Below are positions 5,560 through 13,191 of a DNA stretch of 13,749 nucleotides, piece by piece. The stretch is from Ruminococcus sp. UBA4275 (GTDB lineage: Bacteria; Bacillota; Clostridia; Oscillospirales; Ruminococcaceae): contig DGVV01000132.1 in assembly GCA_002395085.1 (NCBI GenBank), positions 16,216-29,964 of the forward strand, given 5' to 3'. The notes below the pieces were generated by a model. It saw only the letters and a program-made list of their open reading frames with translations. It searched no databases and was not told the origin of the DNA. The stretch's first letter is position 1, and each line of letters begins with the position of its first letter. The position numbers and the translations under genes are program-made.

Positions 5560-7320
5560 TTACCCGTTCCCCGCGAACTGGCTGCGGTAAAGCTGCGCAT
5601 AGAAGCCGTCTGCGGCAAGCAGCGAGGCATGGTCGCCCTGCTCAATGATCTTGCCGCCGCGCATCACGAGAATGACATCGGCTTCGCGGATGGTCGAGAG
5701 ACGGTGCGCTACGATGAATGACGTCCGCCCGCGCATCATCTCCTGAAACGCGGACTGGATTTTCAGTTCGGTGCGGGTGTCAATGGAAGACGTTGCCTCA
5801 TCGAGGATGAGCATGGGCGGGAGGCAGAGCATCAGCCGCGCGATGCAGAGAAGCTGCCGCTGCCCCTGCGAGAGTGCGCCGTTTTTATCGCTGATGACGG
5901 TGTCATAGCCCTGCGGCAGTCGCCGGATGAAGCTGTCGGCGTGGGCTGCTTTTGCGGCTGCAATGACCTGTTCGTCGGTGGCATCGGGCATACCCATGCG
6001 GATGTTATCGCGGACGGTTGCCCTGCGCAGCCATGTTTCCTGCAAAACCATGCCGATATTCCCGCGCAGACTGTGCCGCGTTACATCGCGGATGTCTTCT
6101 CCGTCAATGCGGATTGCGCCGCCGCTGACGTCGTAGAAGCGCATGATGAGGTTGATGAGGGTGGTCTTGCCGCAGCCGGTCGGGCCGACAATCGCGACGC
6201 GCTGACCGCTGTGGATGTCGATGCTGCAATGCTCGATCAGCGGACGCTCCGGCACATAGGAGAAGGAAATGTCATCGAAGGAGACATCGCCTTTTGCCTC
6301 GCTGAGAACAGCGGCATTTTCGGCATCGGGGATCTCAGCCGGCGTGTCGATCAGCTCAAACATCCGGTCGGCGCAGGCGAGGGCATTTTGCAGCTCTGTC
6401 AGAACACCGGAGATCTCATTAAACGGCTTGGTGTACTGGTTTGCGTAGCTGAGAAAGCAGGAGAGTTCACCTACGCTGATGCGGCCGTTGACCGCTGCAA
6501 TCGCACCGGTCATGCCGACTGCCGCGTAGACAAGCGCATTCACAAAGCGCGTGCAGGGATTCGTGAGCGAGGAGAAGAAGGTTGCACGGCAGGCGGTGTC
6601 TGCGAGACGGTCATTCACGTCATCGAAGTCAGAGAGCGTTTGCTTCTCGTGACCGAATGCCTGTACAATGCGCTGATTTGTGACAGTTTCATTGATGAGT
6701 GCGGTCTGTTCTGCACGGAGGGATGCCTGTGCCTGAAACAGCGAGTACGTCCGCTTGGTGATGAACGCCGCGACAAACAGCGACAGCGGCGTCATGAAAA
6801 GCACGACAAGGGTGATGCCCGGATGAATCGAGAGCATGAAAAACAGTGTGCCGAGAATGGTCAGGACACCGGTGAAAAGCTGCGTGAAGCCCATCAGCAG
6901 GCCGTCCGCGAACTGGTCAACGTCGGAAATCATCCGGCTGACCGTGTCGCCGGTCGGTTTGGCATCGAGATAGGCGAGCGGAAGATGTTCAATGCGCGTG
7001 ATCGCCTGATTACGGATGTCGCGCACGACATGATAGGCAATCTTGTTGTGCAGAATGCTCATGACCCACTGTGCAAGCGAGGTCACGCCCACCGAGATGC
7101 CGACCGTCAGCAGAATGCGGGTGATGGCGGAGAAATCAACATTGCCTTCTGATTCAATGCAGTCAATCGCTTTGCCGACCAGCACCGGCACATAGAGCGT
7201 CAGCGTGACCGTGACAACAGCAAGCAGCAGCGAGAGAATCAGCGGAAATGTGTGTCCTTTCAGGTAATGCAGTACGCGGCGGATGGTCTGCTTGCGCGCA
7301 AACGGAGACTGTTTTGCCAT
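5560..7320 (-). CDS. ABC exporter half-transporter, catalytic-Walker subunit (heterodimeric MDR type)
   Basis: This 586-residue half-transporter has a six-helix export domain (about 20-310) fused to a nucleotide-binding domain (about 345-580). The NBD shows Walker A GPTGCGKT (379-386), Q-loop near 427, signature LSQGQ (483-487, degenerate: Gln for the first Gly), Walker B LILDE with the catalytic Glu (508), and H-loop His539. Intact Walker B and H-loop with a degenerate signature are what one subunit of BmrCD/YheHI/LmrCD-type heterodimers shows. The partner is the gene directly upstream, with complementary defects. ATG follows the partner's stop codon with no gap; AGGAGGTG (7327-7334) lies inside the partner's 3' end. 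It likely exports drugs or other amphipathic compounds, or peptides; substrate unknown. Confidence 0.93.
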   Translation of the reverse strand: MAKQSPFARKQTIRRVLHYLKGHTFPLILSLLLAVVTVTLTLYVPVLVGKAIDCIESEGNVDFSAITRILLTVGISVGVTSLAQWVMSILHNKIAYHVVRDIRNQAITRIEHLPLAYLDAKPTGDTVSRMISDVDQFADGLLMGFTQLFTGVLTILGTLFFMLSIHPGITLVVLFMTPLSLFVAAFITKRTYSLFQAQASLRAEQTALINETVTNQRIVQAFGHEKQTLSDFDDVNDRLADTACRATFFSSLTNPCTRFVNALVYAAVGMTGAIAAVNGRISVGELSCFLSYANQYTKPFNEISGVLTELQNALACADRMFELIDTPAEIPDAENAAVLSEAKGDVSFDDISFSYVPERPLIEHCSIDIHSGQRVAIVGPTGCGKTTLINLIMRFYDVSGGAIRIDGEDIRDVTRHSLRGNIGMVLQETWLRRATVRDNIRMGMPDATDEQVIAAAKAAHADSFIRRLPQGYDTVISDKNGALSQGQRQLLCIARLMLCLPPMLILDEATSSIDTRTELKIQSAFQEMMRGRTSFIVAHRLSTIREADVILVMRGGKIIEQGDHASLLAADGFYAQLYRSQFAGNG

Positions 7321-9042
7321 TTACTGCACCTCCTTTGCAAACTGCGAATCGTAAATCTGACGGTAGACCGCACAGCTTTCGAGCAATTCGCCGTGTGTGC
7401 CGCAGCCCGCAAGATGGCCGTCGTCCAGCACAAGAATGCGGTCTGCGTGCTGAATGGATGCGGTGCGCTGCGAGACGATGAATACCGTCGGATGTTCCGG
7501 AATCTCCCGCAGAGCCCTGCGGAGTGCGGCATCCGTTGCGAAATCGAGCGCCGATGCGCTGTCATCGAGGATGAGAAATTCGGGTTTGCGGACGAGTGCG
7601 CGTGCAATGGTGAGACGCTGCCGCTGTCCGCCGGAGAGATTGTGACCGCCTTCTGTGATCTGTTCATCGAGACCATCCGCTTTTGCCTGCACGACATCCC
7701 ATGCCTGTGCGGTGCGGAGTGCGGTTTCAATATCGGCTTCGGAGGCGTCGGCATTGCCCCATTTCATGTTATCGCGGATGCTGCCGTGGAACAGCACTGC
7801 CGTCTGCGGCACAATGCCGATGCGTCTGCGGAGTGCCTGCCGCGGGAATTCGCCGGAGGATACGCCGTCTATGGTGATGCTGCCGGCGGTCGGTTCATAG
7901 AAGCGGGGGATGAGGCTGACAAGCGTGGTTTTGCCTGCACCTGTTCCGCCGATGATGCCGATGACATCGCCGCGCTTTGCCGTAAAGGAAATATCTGTGA
8001 GGGACGGCGCACCTGCCCCCTCATACGTAAAGCTGACATGGTCAAAGATGATTTCGCCGCGCACACCCGTTTCGATGGTTTCTGCATCCTCCGCGACCGG
8101 TTCTGCATCATCAAATACCGCCTGAATGCGGTTTCCGCAGGCGACGGCTTTGGTCACGGTGATGATGAAGTTTGCAAATTTGATGAGTTCTACGAGAATC
8201 TGCGACATATAGTTGTACAGCGCAATGACCGCACCCTGTGTCAGGAAACCTGCATGAACCCGCAGCGCACCAATGTAAATCAGGGCAATGACCGCACCGT
8301 TCACAATGATGTACGTGAGGGGATTCATCAGTGCGGAGAGCCGCCCCACGCGCTCCTGCATTGTGACAAGTGCCGCATTTTCTTCGCGGAAACGGTCTGC
8401 CTCAGCGGTTTCGCGCCGGAATGCACGGATTACGCGCACGCCGATGAGGTTTTCGCGGGTAATTTCTGTGACGTCATCCAGCTTATTCTGTACGTTCCGG
8501 AACATCGGGATGCTTAGCAGCATGATGCCGAACACCACGATCATCAGCAGCGGAATCGCAACGGCAAAGACCAGTGCGCCTTTGACATCAACCGTGAACG
8601 CCATGATCATTGCGCCGACCACGATAAACGGGGAGCGCAGCAGCAGCCGGATTGTGAGGTTGACACCGGTCTGCACCTGATTGATGTCGCTGGTCATGCG
8701 GGTAATCAGTGTGGATGTACCGAGGCGGTCAAGGTCTGCATAGCGCAGATGCTGGATGTGTTCCATCAGTGCGCGGCGCAGCTTTGCCGAGAAACCGGTT
8801 GCCGCTTTTGCCGCAAAGAACTGCGCAAACAGCGTACAGGTAAGACCGATTGCAGCAAGCAGTGCCATCAGCAGCGCACAGCGCACGATATACGGTTTGT
8901 CACCGCCGCCGATGCCGCGGTCTATCATCGAGGCGACAACAAGCGGCACGAACAGTTCAAAGGTTGCTTCCAGCATCTTGAAAAGCGGCCCGAGCAGGCA
9001 TTCTTTTTTGTAGTCCGCAAGATAGCGGAGCAGCTTTCTCAT
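7321..9042 (-). CDS. ABC exporter half-transporter, degenerate-site subunit (heterodimeric MDR type)
   Basis: First gene of the exporter operon. From ATG 9042 it is 573 residues; GGAGG seven bases upstream decides this start over a TTG at 9063, which would put the ribosome binding site inside the gene. It has a six-helix membrane domain (about 15-300) and a nucleotide-binding domain with Walker A GGTGAGKT (365-372), canonical signature LSGGQ (469-473), Walker B ILDD, where Asp494 replaces the catalytic Glu, and SQR, where Gln525 replaces the H-loop His. These changes place the degenerate ATP site at this subunit's Walker motifs together with the LSQGQ of the 5560-7320 subunit. The other site (partner Walker motifs plus LSGGQ here) is canonical. 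The pair therefore forms an asymmetric exporter like TM287/288 or BmrCD. Substrate unknown. Confidence 0.93.
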   Translation of the reverse strand: MRKLLRYLADYKKECLLGPLFKMLEATFELFVPLVVASMIDRGIGGGDKPYIVRCALLMALLAAIGLTCTLFAQFFAAKAATGFSAKLRRALMEHIQHLRYADLDRLGTSTLITRMTSDINQVQTGVNLTIRLLLRSPFIVVGAMIMAFTVDVKGALVFAVAIPLLMIVVFGIMLLSIPMFRNVQNKLDDVTEITRENLIGVRVIRAFRRETAEADRFREENAALVTMQERVGRLSALMNPLTYIIVNGAVIALIYIGALRVHAGFLTQGAVIALYNYMSQILVELIKFANFIITVTKAVACGNRIQAVFDDAEPVAEDAETIETGVRGEIIFDHVSFTYEGAGAPSLTDISFTAKRGDVIGIIGGTGAGKTTLVSLIPRFYEPTAGSITIDGVSSGEFPRQALRRRIGIVPQTAVLFHGSIRDNMKWGNADASEADIETALRTAQAWDVVQAKADGLDEQITEGGHNLSGGQRQRLTIARALVRKPEFLILDDSASALDFATDAALRRALREIPEHPTVFIVSQRTASIQHADRILVLDDGHLAGCGTHGELLESCAVYRQIYDSQFAKEVQ

Positions 9043-9074
9043 ATTTTTTCCTCCGTCAGTCAATATCCGCTTCC

Positions 9075-9103
9075 ATTATAGCACAAAGTGCCGCAGAATG
9101 CAA
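9075..9103 (-). promoter_or_regulatory. Promoter of the ABC exporter operon
   Basis: On the reverse strand TTGCAT (9098-9103), a 17-bp spacer and TATAAT (9075-9080), with TGC giving an extended -10. The predicted start is near 9068, a leader of about 26 nt before ATG 9042. Confidence 0.8.
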
Positions 9104-9153
9104 TGGGGCAGGGGAAAATGATGCCGCGGTGATGTTCTTGGCATACGTTTGCG

Positions 9154-9170
9154 TGAAGTGCTTGACTTCA
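9154..9170. promoter_or_regulatory. Inverted repeat overlapping the acyltransferase -35 box
   Basis: TGAAGT (9154-9159) and ACTTCA (9165-9170) form a perfect 6-bp inverted repeat with a 5-base gap that covers the TTGACT -35 hexamer. It could be an operator for a repressor of the O-acylation genes. A 6-bp arm is short, so chance remains possible. Confidence 0.4.
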
Positions 9171-9190
9171 TCAGGGATTTGTGTTAGAAT
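9162..9190 (+). promoter_or_regulatory. Promoter of the MBOAT/DHHW genes
   Basis: TTGACT (9162-9167), a 17-bp spacer and TAGAAT (9185-9190) with a TGT extended -10. The predicted start near 9197 lies only about 7 nt before the ATG at 9204, which supports initiation at ATG 9225 instead. It is divergent from the ABC exporter promoter, with about 58 bp between the -35 boxes. Confidence 0.75.
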
Positions 9191-9224
9191 ATAATTCTAA
9201 AATATGAATACAATGGGGTGCATC

Positions 9225-10649
9225 ATGACAATTCAAAGTAATATCTTCTGGATGTTGTTCCTGCCGGTTACGCTGTTGCTGTATCACAGTATGAAGGATA
9301 AAAACAAGCCGCTGATTCTGTGCGCGTGCAGTCTGATCTTCCTGCTGTTTGGTTCGGCACTGCATACGGTGCTGTTTCTTGTGCTGTGTCTTGTGAATCT
9401 TCTGATCGGCATTGGAATCTGTCAGAGCGGCGGCCAGACGGCAAAACGAAAGGGGCTGTATATCAGCGGCGTTGTGCTGGATACCGCCGTGCTGGTCTTT
9501 TATAAGTATACCGGTATTTTTTCGTCGTATCTGCATCTGACTGATACAGAGTCTGCGGCGTATAAGATGCTTCTGTTCCCGCTGGGACTTTCCTTCTTTA
9601 TATTCAAGGCGATTTCTTTTCTGACGGACATTTATCGCGGGAAGGTCACAGTCTCGCAGGATGCCTGTGAAAACAGCCTTGTGTATATGCTGTTCTTCGG
9701 ACAGTTTCATTCCGGACCGATTTCCCGTTACAGCGATATGGCGCTTGTGCCTGCCGGCGGGCGTACTGCGCTGCTGACACAGGGCGTATACCGGTATCTG
9801 GTCGGTTTCTGCAAGAAAACACTGCTGGCAGATGTGCTTTCCCGTATTACATCAGAAGTTTTCATGAAAAGCAGCCCGGACGAACTCTCTGCTGCCTATG
9901 TCTGGCTTGGGGCAATCTGCTGGGCGCTGGAACTCTATTATGATTTTTCCGGCTACTCAGATATGGCAATCGGTGTAACCAATATGTTCGGAATGCAGGT
10001 GCCGGAAAACTTCCTGTATCCCTATGCCACAGCTTCCGCCTCCGATTTCTGGCGCAGATGGCACGCATCTCTGGGTGCGTGGTTCCGTGATTATGTGTAT
10101 ATCCCGCTGGGCGGTTCCCGCACAAAGACCCGTCTTGGTACATACCGCAATCTGCTTGCCGTGTGGCTGCTGACCGGCTTCTGGCACGGCATCTCCCTGA
10201 ATTTTATCGTGTGGGGACTGGGGCATTTTCTGCTGATTCTGCTGGAGAAAGCACTGGGCATCCCGAAACGGCTGCATTCTGCTGCGGCACGCATTTTCTG
10301 GCGGATCTTCGTGCTGACGGCAGTTGTGCTGCTCTGGGTGATTTTCCGCTGCAATGATCTGATGCAGGGACTGCAATTCATCGCTGTGATGTTCGGTTTC
10401 GGCGCACAGAATCCGAATTCCGTGCATCGCGTCGTTCTGATGCTTCAGGATTATTACGCATTTCTGATTCCGGCGCTGCTGTTTACTGTGCCGGTCATTC
10501 CGATGCTGCAAAAGAAATGCGAAGCCAGTCAGAAGCTGAATGCTGCCTGGAATGTACTGTGTCCGGTCTGTGTCATCGCAATGTTCCTGCTTTCCATCAC
10601 ACTGCTGGTTTACGGCGGCAATAATCCGTTTGTGTATGCGGCATTCTGA
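9225..10649 (+). CDS. MBOAT-family membrane-bound O-acyltransferase (AlgI/DltB/PatA type)
   Basis: Numbered from ATG 9225, the protein has 474 residues and about ten membrane helices, the usual size for this family. The MBOAT signature is clear: DFSGYSDMAIG (240-250), FWRRWHASLGAWFRDY (275-290), YIPLGG (292-297) and the catalytic-His segment GFWHG (318-322, His321). AlgI, DltB and PatA relatives pass acyl groups, often acetyl, across or within the membrane to extracellular polymers such as polysaccharide or teichoic acid. ATG 9225 is preceded by GGGGTG and fits the predicted transcript start; ATG 9204 would add seven residues. The next gene encodes a DHHW/AlgX-like protein nine bases away, the usual partner that completes the transfer outside. 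The polymer substrate is not encoded here and is unknown. Confidence 0.93.
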   Translation: MTIQSNIFWMLFLPVTLLLYHSMKDKNKPLILCACSLIFLLFGSALHTVLFLVLCLVNLLIGIGICQSGGQTAKRKGLYISGVVLDTAVLVFYKYTGIFSSYLHLTDTESAAYKMLLFPLGLSFFIFKAISFLTDIYRGKVTVSQDACENSLVYMLFFGQFHSGPISRYSDMALVPAGGRTALLTQGVYRYLVGFCKKTLLADVLSRITSEVFMKSSPDELSAAYVWLGAICWALELYYDFSGYSDMAIGVTNMFGMQVPENFLYPYATASASDFWRRWHASLGAWFRDYVYIPLGGSRTKTRLGTYRNLLAVWLLTGFWHGISLNFIVWGLGHFLLILLEKALGIPKRLHSAAARIFWRIFVLTAVVLLWVIFRCNDLMQGLQFIAVMFGFGAQNPNSVHRVVLMLQDYYAFLIPALLFTVPVIPMLQKKCEASQKLNAAWNVLCPVCVIAMFLLSITLLVYGGNNPFVYAAF

Positions 10650-10657
10650 GAAAGGGG

Positions 10658-11827
10658 ATGAATTCGTTGCAAAAGCGAAACTTTGGTAATGTAATATTGA
10701 CTGTGCTGTTTCTGATTGTCATTGTCGCGCTGAATGCGGTGAATATCATCACCGGAAATGTGCCTTCTGTCATATCTGTACTGACGGAAACAGAGGAAGC
10801 TTCCGGTGATTTGCTGCGCTGCGATCTGCTGAACAATATTTGTCTGAATCTTGCCGGAACACTGACAAAGTTTGTGAATATGGACGGGTACTATAACAAT
10901 ATCGGTATCTATATCACCAAAGACAGATATATTGTGGGGTATTCTCCGTATTCCGATACCGAATATGAAACGGAACAGATGAAGCGGCTGAAAGCCTATC
11001 TGGATGAGAAGGATACCGGTCTGATTTATGTGAATCTGCCTGTGAAGTATACGGATGATGCGGTATTTGTCAAAGAGTTCGGCAGAGAATCCTACCGCAA
11101 CCGCAATGCGGATCTGCTGCTGCAAAACCTTTCTGATGCCGGCATCCCGACACTGGATATGCGTGCGGAAGCCGCAAAAGACGGTCTGAATGTGAAGGAA
11201 CTGTTTTATCGCACCGATCATCACTGGACTGTTCCGGCGGGATTCTGGGCGGCAGGGAAAATTGCCGGTGCGCTGAATCAGTATGCGGGATTCTCCGTTG
11301 ATCTTTCACTATATGACAAGGAAAACTACACATTTACGACGATTCCGGAGTGCTGGGTCGGGGAACAGGGCGTCAAGGTTTCGCCGGCGTATATCGGATA
11401 TGACGACTATACCTACGTCGTGCCGAATTTCCCGACGTCTTTCCTGTTCAAGCGCCAGAATCAGCACGGCGATTTCAGCAGATTCGTGGCAATGGAGACC
11501 ATCGAGGCTGCGAAAACAGAGAAAGATTTTCTCGGAATGCATTATGCATACTCGAAACCGGAAGTCTCCAATGATCTGGTTGACAGCGGAAAGGTGCTGC
11601 TGGTCTGCGATTCCTATGCCAATGCATATATGGCGTTTCTGGCACTTGGCATTTCGGAAACAGATGTTATCGTTCCGCGCAGTTCCGAACTGACCGTTTA
11701 TGAGAAGCTGGAACAGAATGATTATGATGCGGTTGTCATCAGTTATGCTGAATTTATGATCGGCGCACATGAGCAGCCCGGCAATGTGAACGGCAAGATG
11801 TTCACGTTCTTTGGTGACGAATCCTGA
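10658..11827 (+). CDS. DHHW/AlgX-AlgJ-like extracytoplasmic O-acetylation protein
   Basis: This 389-residue protein has one N-terminal membrane segment (about 11-32) and a large extracytoplasmic domain. It carries the DHHW motif (187-190, within FYRTDHHWT) and a late VCDSYANAY segment (Ser319) matching the serine of the SGNH-like fold; Ser plus Asp/His would be the catalytic set. Such proteins (DHHW family, AlgX/AlgJ relatives) take acyl groups delivered by an MBOAT partner and place them on exported polysaccharide, and the MBOAT gene lies nine bases upstream. Start choice is open: ATG 10658 touches the AAAGGGG ribosome binding site, whereas TTG 10667 has a normal gap and would give 386 residues. 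The gene ends at a strong terminator. Confidence 0.88.
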   Translation: MNSLQKRNFGNVILTVLFLIVIVALNAVNIITGNVPSVISVLTETEEASGDLLRCDLLNNICLNLAGTLTKFVNMDGYYNNIGIYITKDRYIVGYSPYSDTEYETEQMKRLKAYLDEKDTGLIYVNLPVKYTDDAVFVKEFGRESYRNRNADLLLQNLSDAGIPTLDMRAEAAKDGLNVKELFYRTDHHWTVPAGFWAAGKIAGALNQYAGFSVDLSLYDKENYTFTTIPECWVGEQGVKVSPAYIGYDDYTYVVPNFPTSFLFKRQNQHGDFSRFVAMETIEAAKTEKDFLGMHYAYSKPEVSNDLVDSGKVLLVCDSYANAYMAFLALGISETDVIVPRSSELTVYEKLEQNDYDAVVISYAEFMIGAHEQPGNVNGKMFTFFGDES

Positions 11828-11831
11828 TAAG

Positions 11832-11870
11832 AAAGCACCGCACGCCGGCTGACCGGTATACGGTGCTTTT
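11832..11870. terminator. Shared terminator between converging genes
   Basis: AAAGCACCG (11832-11840) pairs with CGGTGCTTT (11861-11869), with an inner CCGG/CCGG stem in the loop. The stem is followed rightward by TTTTGTT. Leftward, CTTTCTTAT makes it weaker. It lies between the DHHW gene stop and the stop of the anti-sigma gene and probably serves both. Confidence 0.8.
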
Positions 11871-11871
11871 G

Positions 11872-12576
11872 TTATGGATGCAGCTTTGTTCCGACGGTTA
11901 CGGTGACAGTGCCGCCGTTTGCTTCCGCGAGACGGGCAAGTTCGGTGAGTTCGTATGTGTATACGTCATCCTTTGTGGGCACGGTAATCAGATAACCGTC
12001 GATCAGAGGTAGCCCGATGTGCATTTCCGGCTTGCAGAAGGGCATCAGATTGCGGTAAAGCAGGATGTTTTCGTTCGAGAGGATGATCTCGTCCGGTTCT
12101 CCGCTGTGATGCCGCCAGTGATTGCTGCTGACATTTGTGCGCCAGCCGACGCAATCTCCGCGGAAAATGATGCTGATTCGCTCCTCCGCCTGTACATCGC
12201 TGCCATTCTCATAGCTGTACCGGATCTGACCGTCGTCATCGTATGATTTGCTGTACAGCGTGATCTCCATGGAAATATCCTCTGCATTCAGCGGCACGAT
12301 GCCGTATATGCCGTATAGGAATGCCAATACGCCGATGACAGCGGACAGCAGGGCGGTCACGCTGACGGCTATGCGGCTGCGGCGACGGATTTGTTTCAGC
12401 GGTTTGATCTCCGGTGGCGCGGAAACATAAGAAGCGGGCGCAGACTGCATCTCTTCATACAGACGGGCGCAATGTCCGCACTTTGCGAGATGCGCTGCTA
12501 TGTCTGCGGCGGTCTCATCGGATGTCAGCTGCTCAGCGTAGAGCGGCAGAAGATCCTGCACGGTATGGCATTTCAT
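11872..12576 (-). CDS. Zinc-finger (ZAS-type) transmembrane anti-sigma factor
   Basis: This 234-residue protein begins with a zf-HC2-like anti-sigma domain: Cys3, then His29-x3-Cys33-x2-Cys36 (HLAKCGHC), a zinc site that binds and holds the sigma factor at the membrane. One transmembrane helix follows (about 69-94), then an outside domain of about 140 residues with beta-rich character and no family I recognise, presumably the sensor. ATG 12576 overlaps the sigma factor's stop (ATGA), so the pair is translationally coupled. It should release the sigma factor in response to an envelope signal, possibly by proteolysis. No catalytic residues are seen. Confidence 0.88.
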   Translation of the reverse strand: MKCHTVQDLLPLYAEQLTSDETAADIAAHLAKCGHCARLYEEMQSAPASYVSAPPEIKPLKQIRRRSRIAVSVTALLSAVIGVLAFLYGIYGIVPLNAEDISMEITLYSKSYDDDGQIRYSYENGSDVQAEERISIIFRGDCVGWRTNVSSNHWRHHSGEPDEIILSNENILLYRNLMPFCKPEMHIGLPLIDGYLITVPTKDDVYTYELTELARLAEANGGTVTVTVGTKLHP

Positions 12577-13058
12577 GACTTGTCCTCCTTGATGAGTTTT
12601 TGTCTGGCGCGGTGATAGGTGACGCGCGCCCAGTTTTCGGATCGCCCGAAGATTTCACCGATTGTCCGGAAGGATAATCCGGCAGCGGCGCGCAGCAGGA
12701 TGAGTTCTTTATCCTGTTCCGGCAGACCGTGCAGCTGCCGGAGCAGCTCCAGCGATATTTCACGCTGTTCGGCAGCTTTGTCCGGCGGGGGAGCGGGATC
12801 TGCTTCCGCTGCATCCGGCTCTGCACTCGGATGATACTTCCGGCGGCGAAGTTCCCCGTGCCAGAGGTTTCGTGCGATGCCGCACAGCCACGTAAATACG
12901 CTGCTTTCACCTTTATAGCTGCCCAGATGCCGCATCGCCTGATAAAAGGTCTCCTGCATCAGATCCTCGGCGGTATCCGGCTCATTACAGAGTGTCAGCA
13001 GATACAGATAGAGCTTTTTGCCGTATTCGCGATAGTATTCCCCGATTGCATCAGACAC
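12573..13058 (-). CDS. ECF-family RNA polymerase sigma factor
   Basis: From a GTG at 13058 the protein has 161 residues, a normal ECF size. An ATG 36 codons upstream is possible, but GGGAGGTGATC just before the GTG decides the start. Region 2 lies at about 5-75, with DTAEDLMQETFYQAM and FTWLCGIARNLWHGELRRRK, which bind core polymerase and the -10 element. A Pro/Ala-rich linker follows (about 78-95). Region 4 is at about 105-157 with a helix-turn-helix (LSFRTIGEIFGRSENWARVTYHRARQ) for -35 recognition. It is coupled to the anti-sigma gene by an ATGA overlap. A typical ECF-like promoter upstream suggests autoregulation. The regulon is not identifiable from this window. Confidence 0.93.
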   Translation of the reverse strand: MSDAIGEYYREYGKKLYLYLLTLCNEPDTAEDLMQETFYQAMRHLGSYKGESSVFTWLCGIARNLWHGELRRRKYHPSAEPDAAEADPAPPPDKAAEQREISLELLRQLHGLPEQDKELILLRAAAGLSFRTIGEIFGRSENWARVTYHRARQKLIKEDKS

Positions 13059-13078
13059 GCGATCACCTCCCTTCTGCA

Positions 13079-13094
13079 AACCGTCCGGACGGTT
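13079..13094. promoter_or_regulatory. Perfect 16-bp palindrome near the ECF sigma transcript start
   Basis: AACCGTCCGGACGGTT is its own reverse complement. It lies just after the -10-like element of the ECF promoter, at the predicted transcript start, and about 12 bases before the GGGAGG ribosome binding site. It could be an operator for a dimeric regulator. Confidence 0.55.
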
Positions 13095-13100
13095 CTGTCT

Positions 13101-13130
13101 GTTAGTTGCATGAGATGCCGATTCGTTACA
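13101..13130 (-). promoter_or_regulatory. ECF-type promoter of the sigma/anti-sigma operon
   Basis: On the reverse strand TGTAAC (13125-13130) is followed by 17 bases and AACTAAC (13101-13107). TGTAAC with a non-TATAAT -10 is typical of ECF promoters in clostridia and no sigma-A promoter is seen nearby, so autoregulation by the encoded sigma factor is likely. The exact -10 consensus is from memory. Confidence 0.5.
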
Positions 13131-13133
13131 TGG

Positions 13134-13174
13134 AAAATAAAAAGCGCTGTACAGATCGCTCTGCACAGCGCTTT
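13134..13174 (-). terminator. Intrinsic terminator of enolase
   Basis: On the reverse strand AAAGCGCTGTGCAGA, loop GCGA and TCTGTACAGCGCTTT form a 15-bp stem with one G-U pair (13141-13174), followed by TTATTTT. It begins 17 bases past the enolase stop. Confidence 0.92.
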
Positions 13175-13191
13175 AAATTCGTCAGGAAAGA

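Noticed and set aside
5941..7152. Long plus-strand open frame of 403 codons antisense to the exporter gene
   Set aside because: It lies entirely opposite a conserved ABC half-transporter; composition is Cys/Arg-rich with no domain. It is a by-product of GC-biased codon use.
7252..8517. Plus-strand open frame of 421 codons antisense to the other exporter gene
   Set aside because: Same reason: it mirrors conserved Walker and signature regions on the opposite strand and has no recognisable features.
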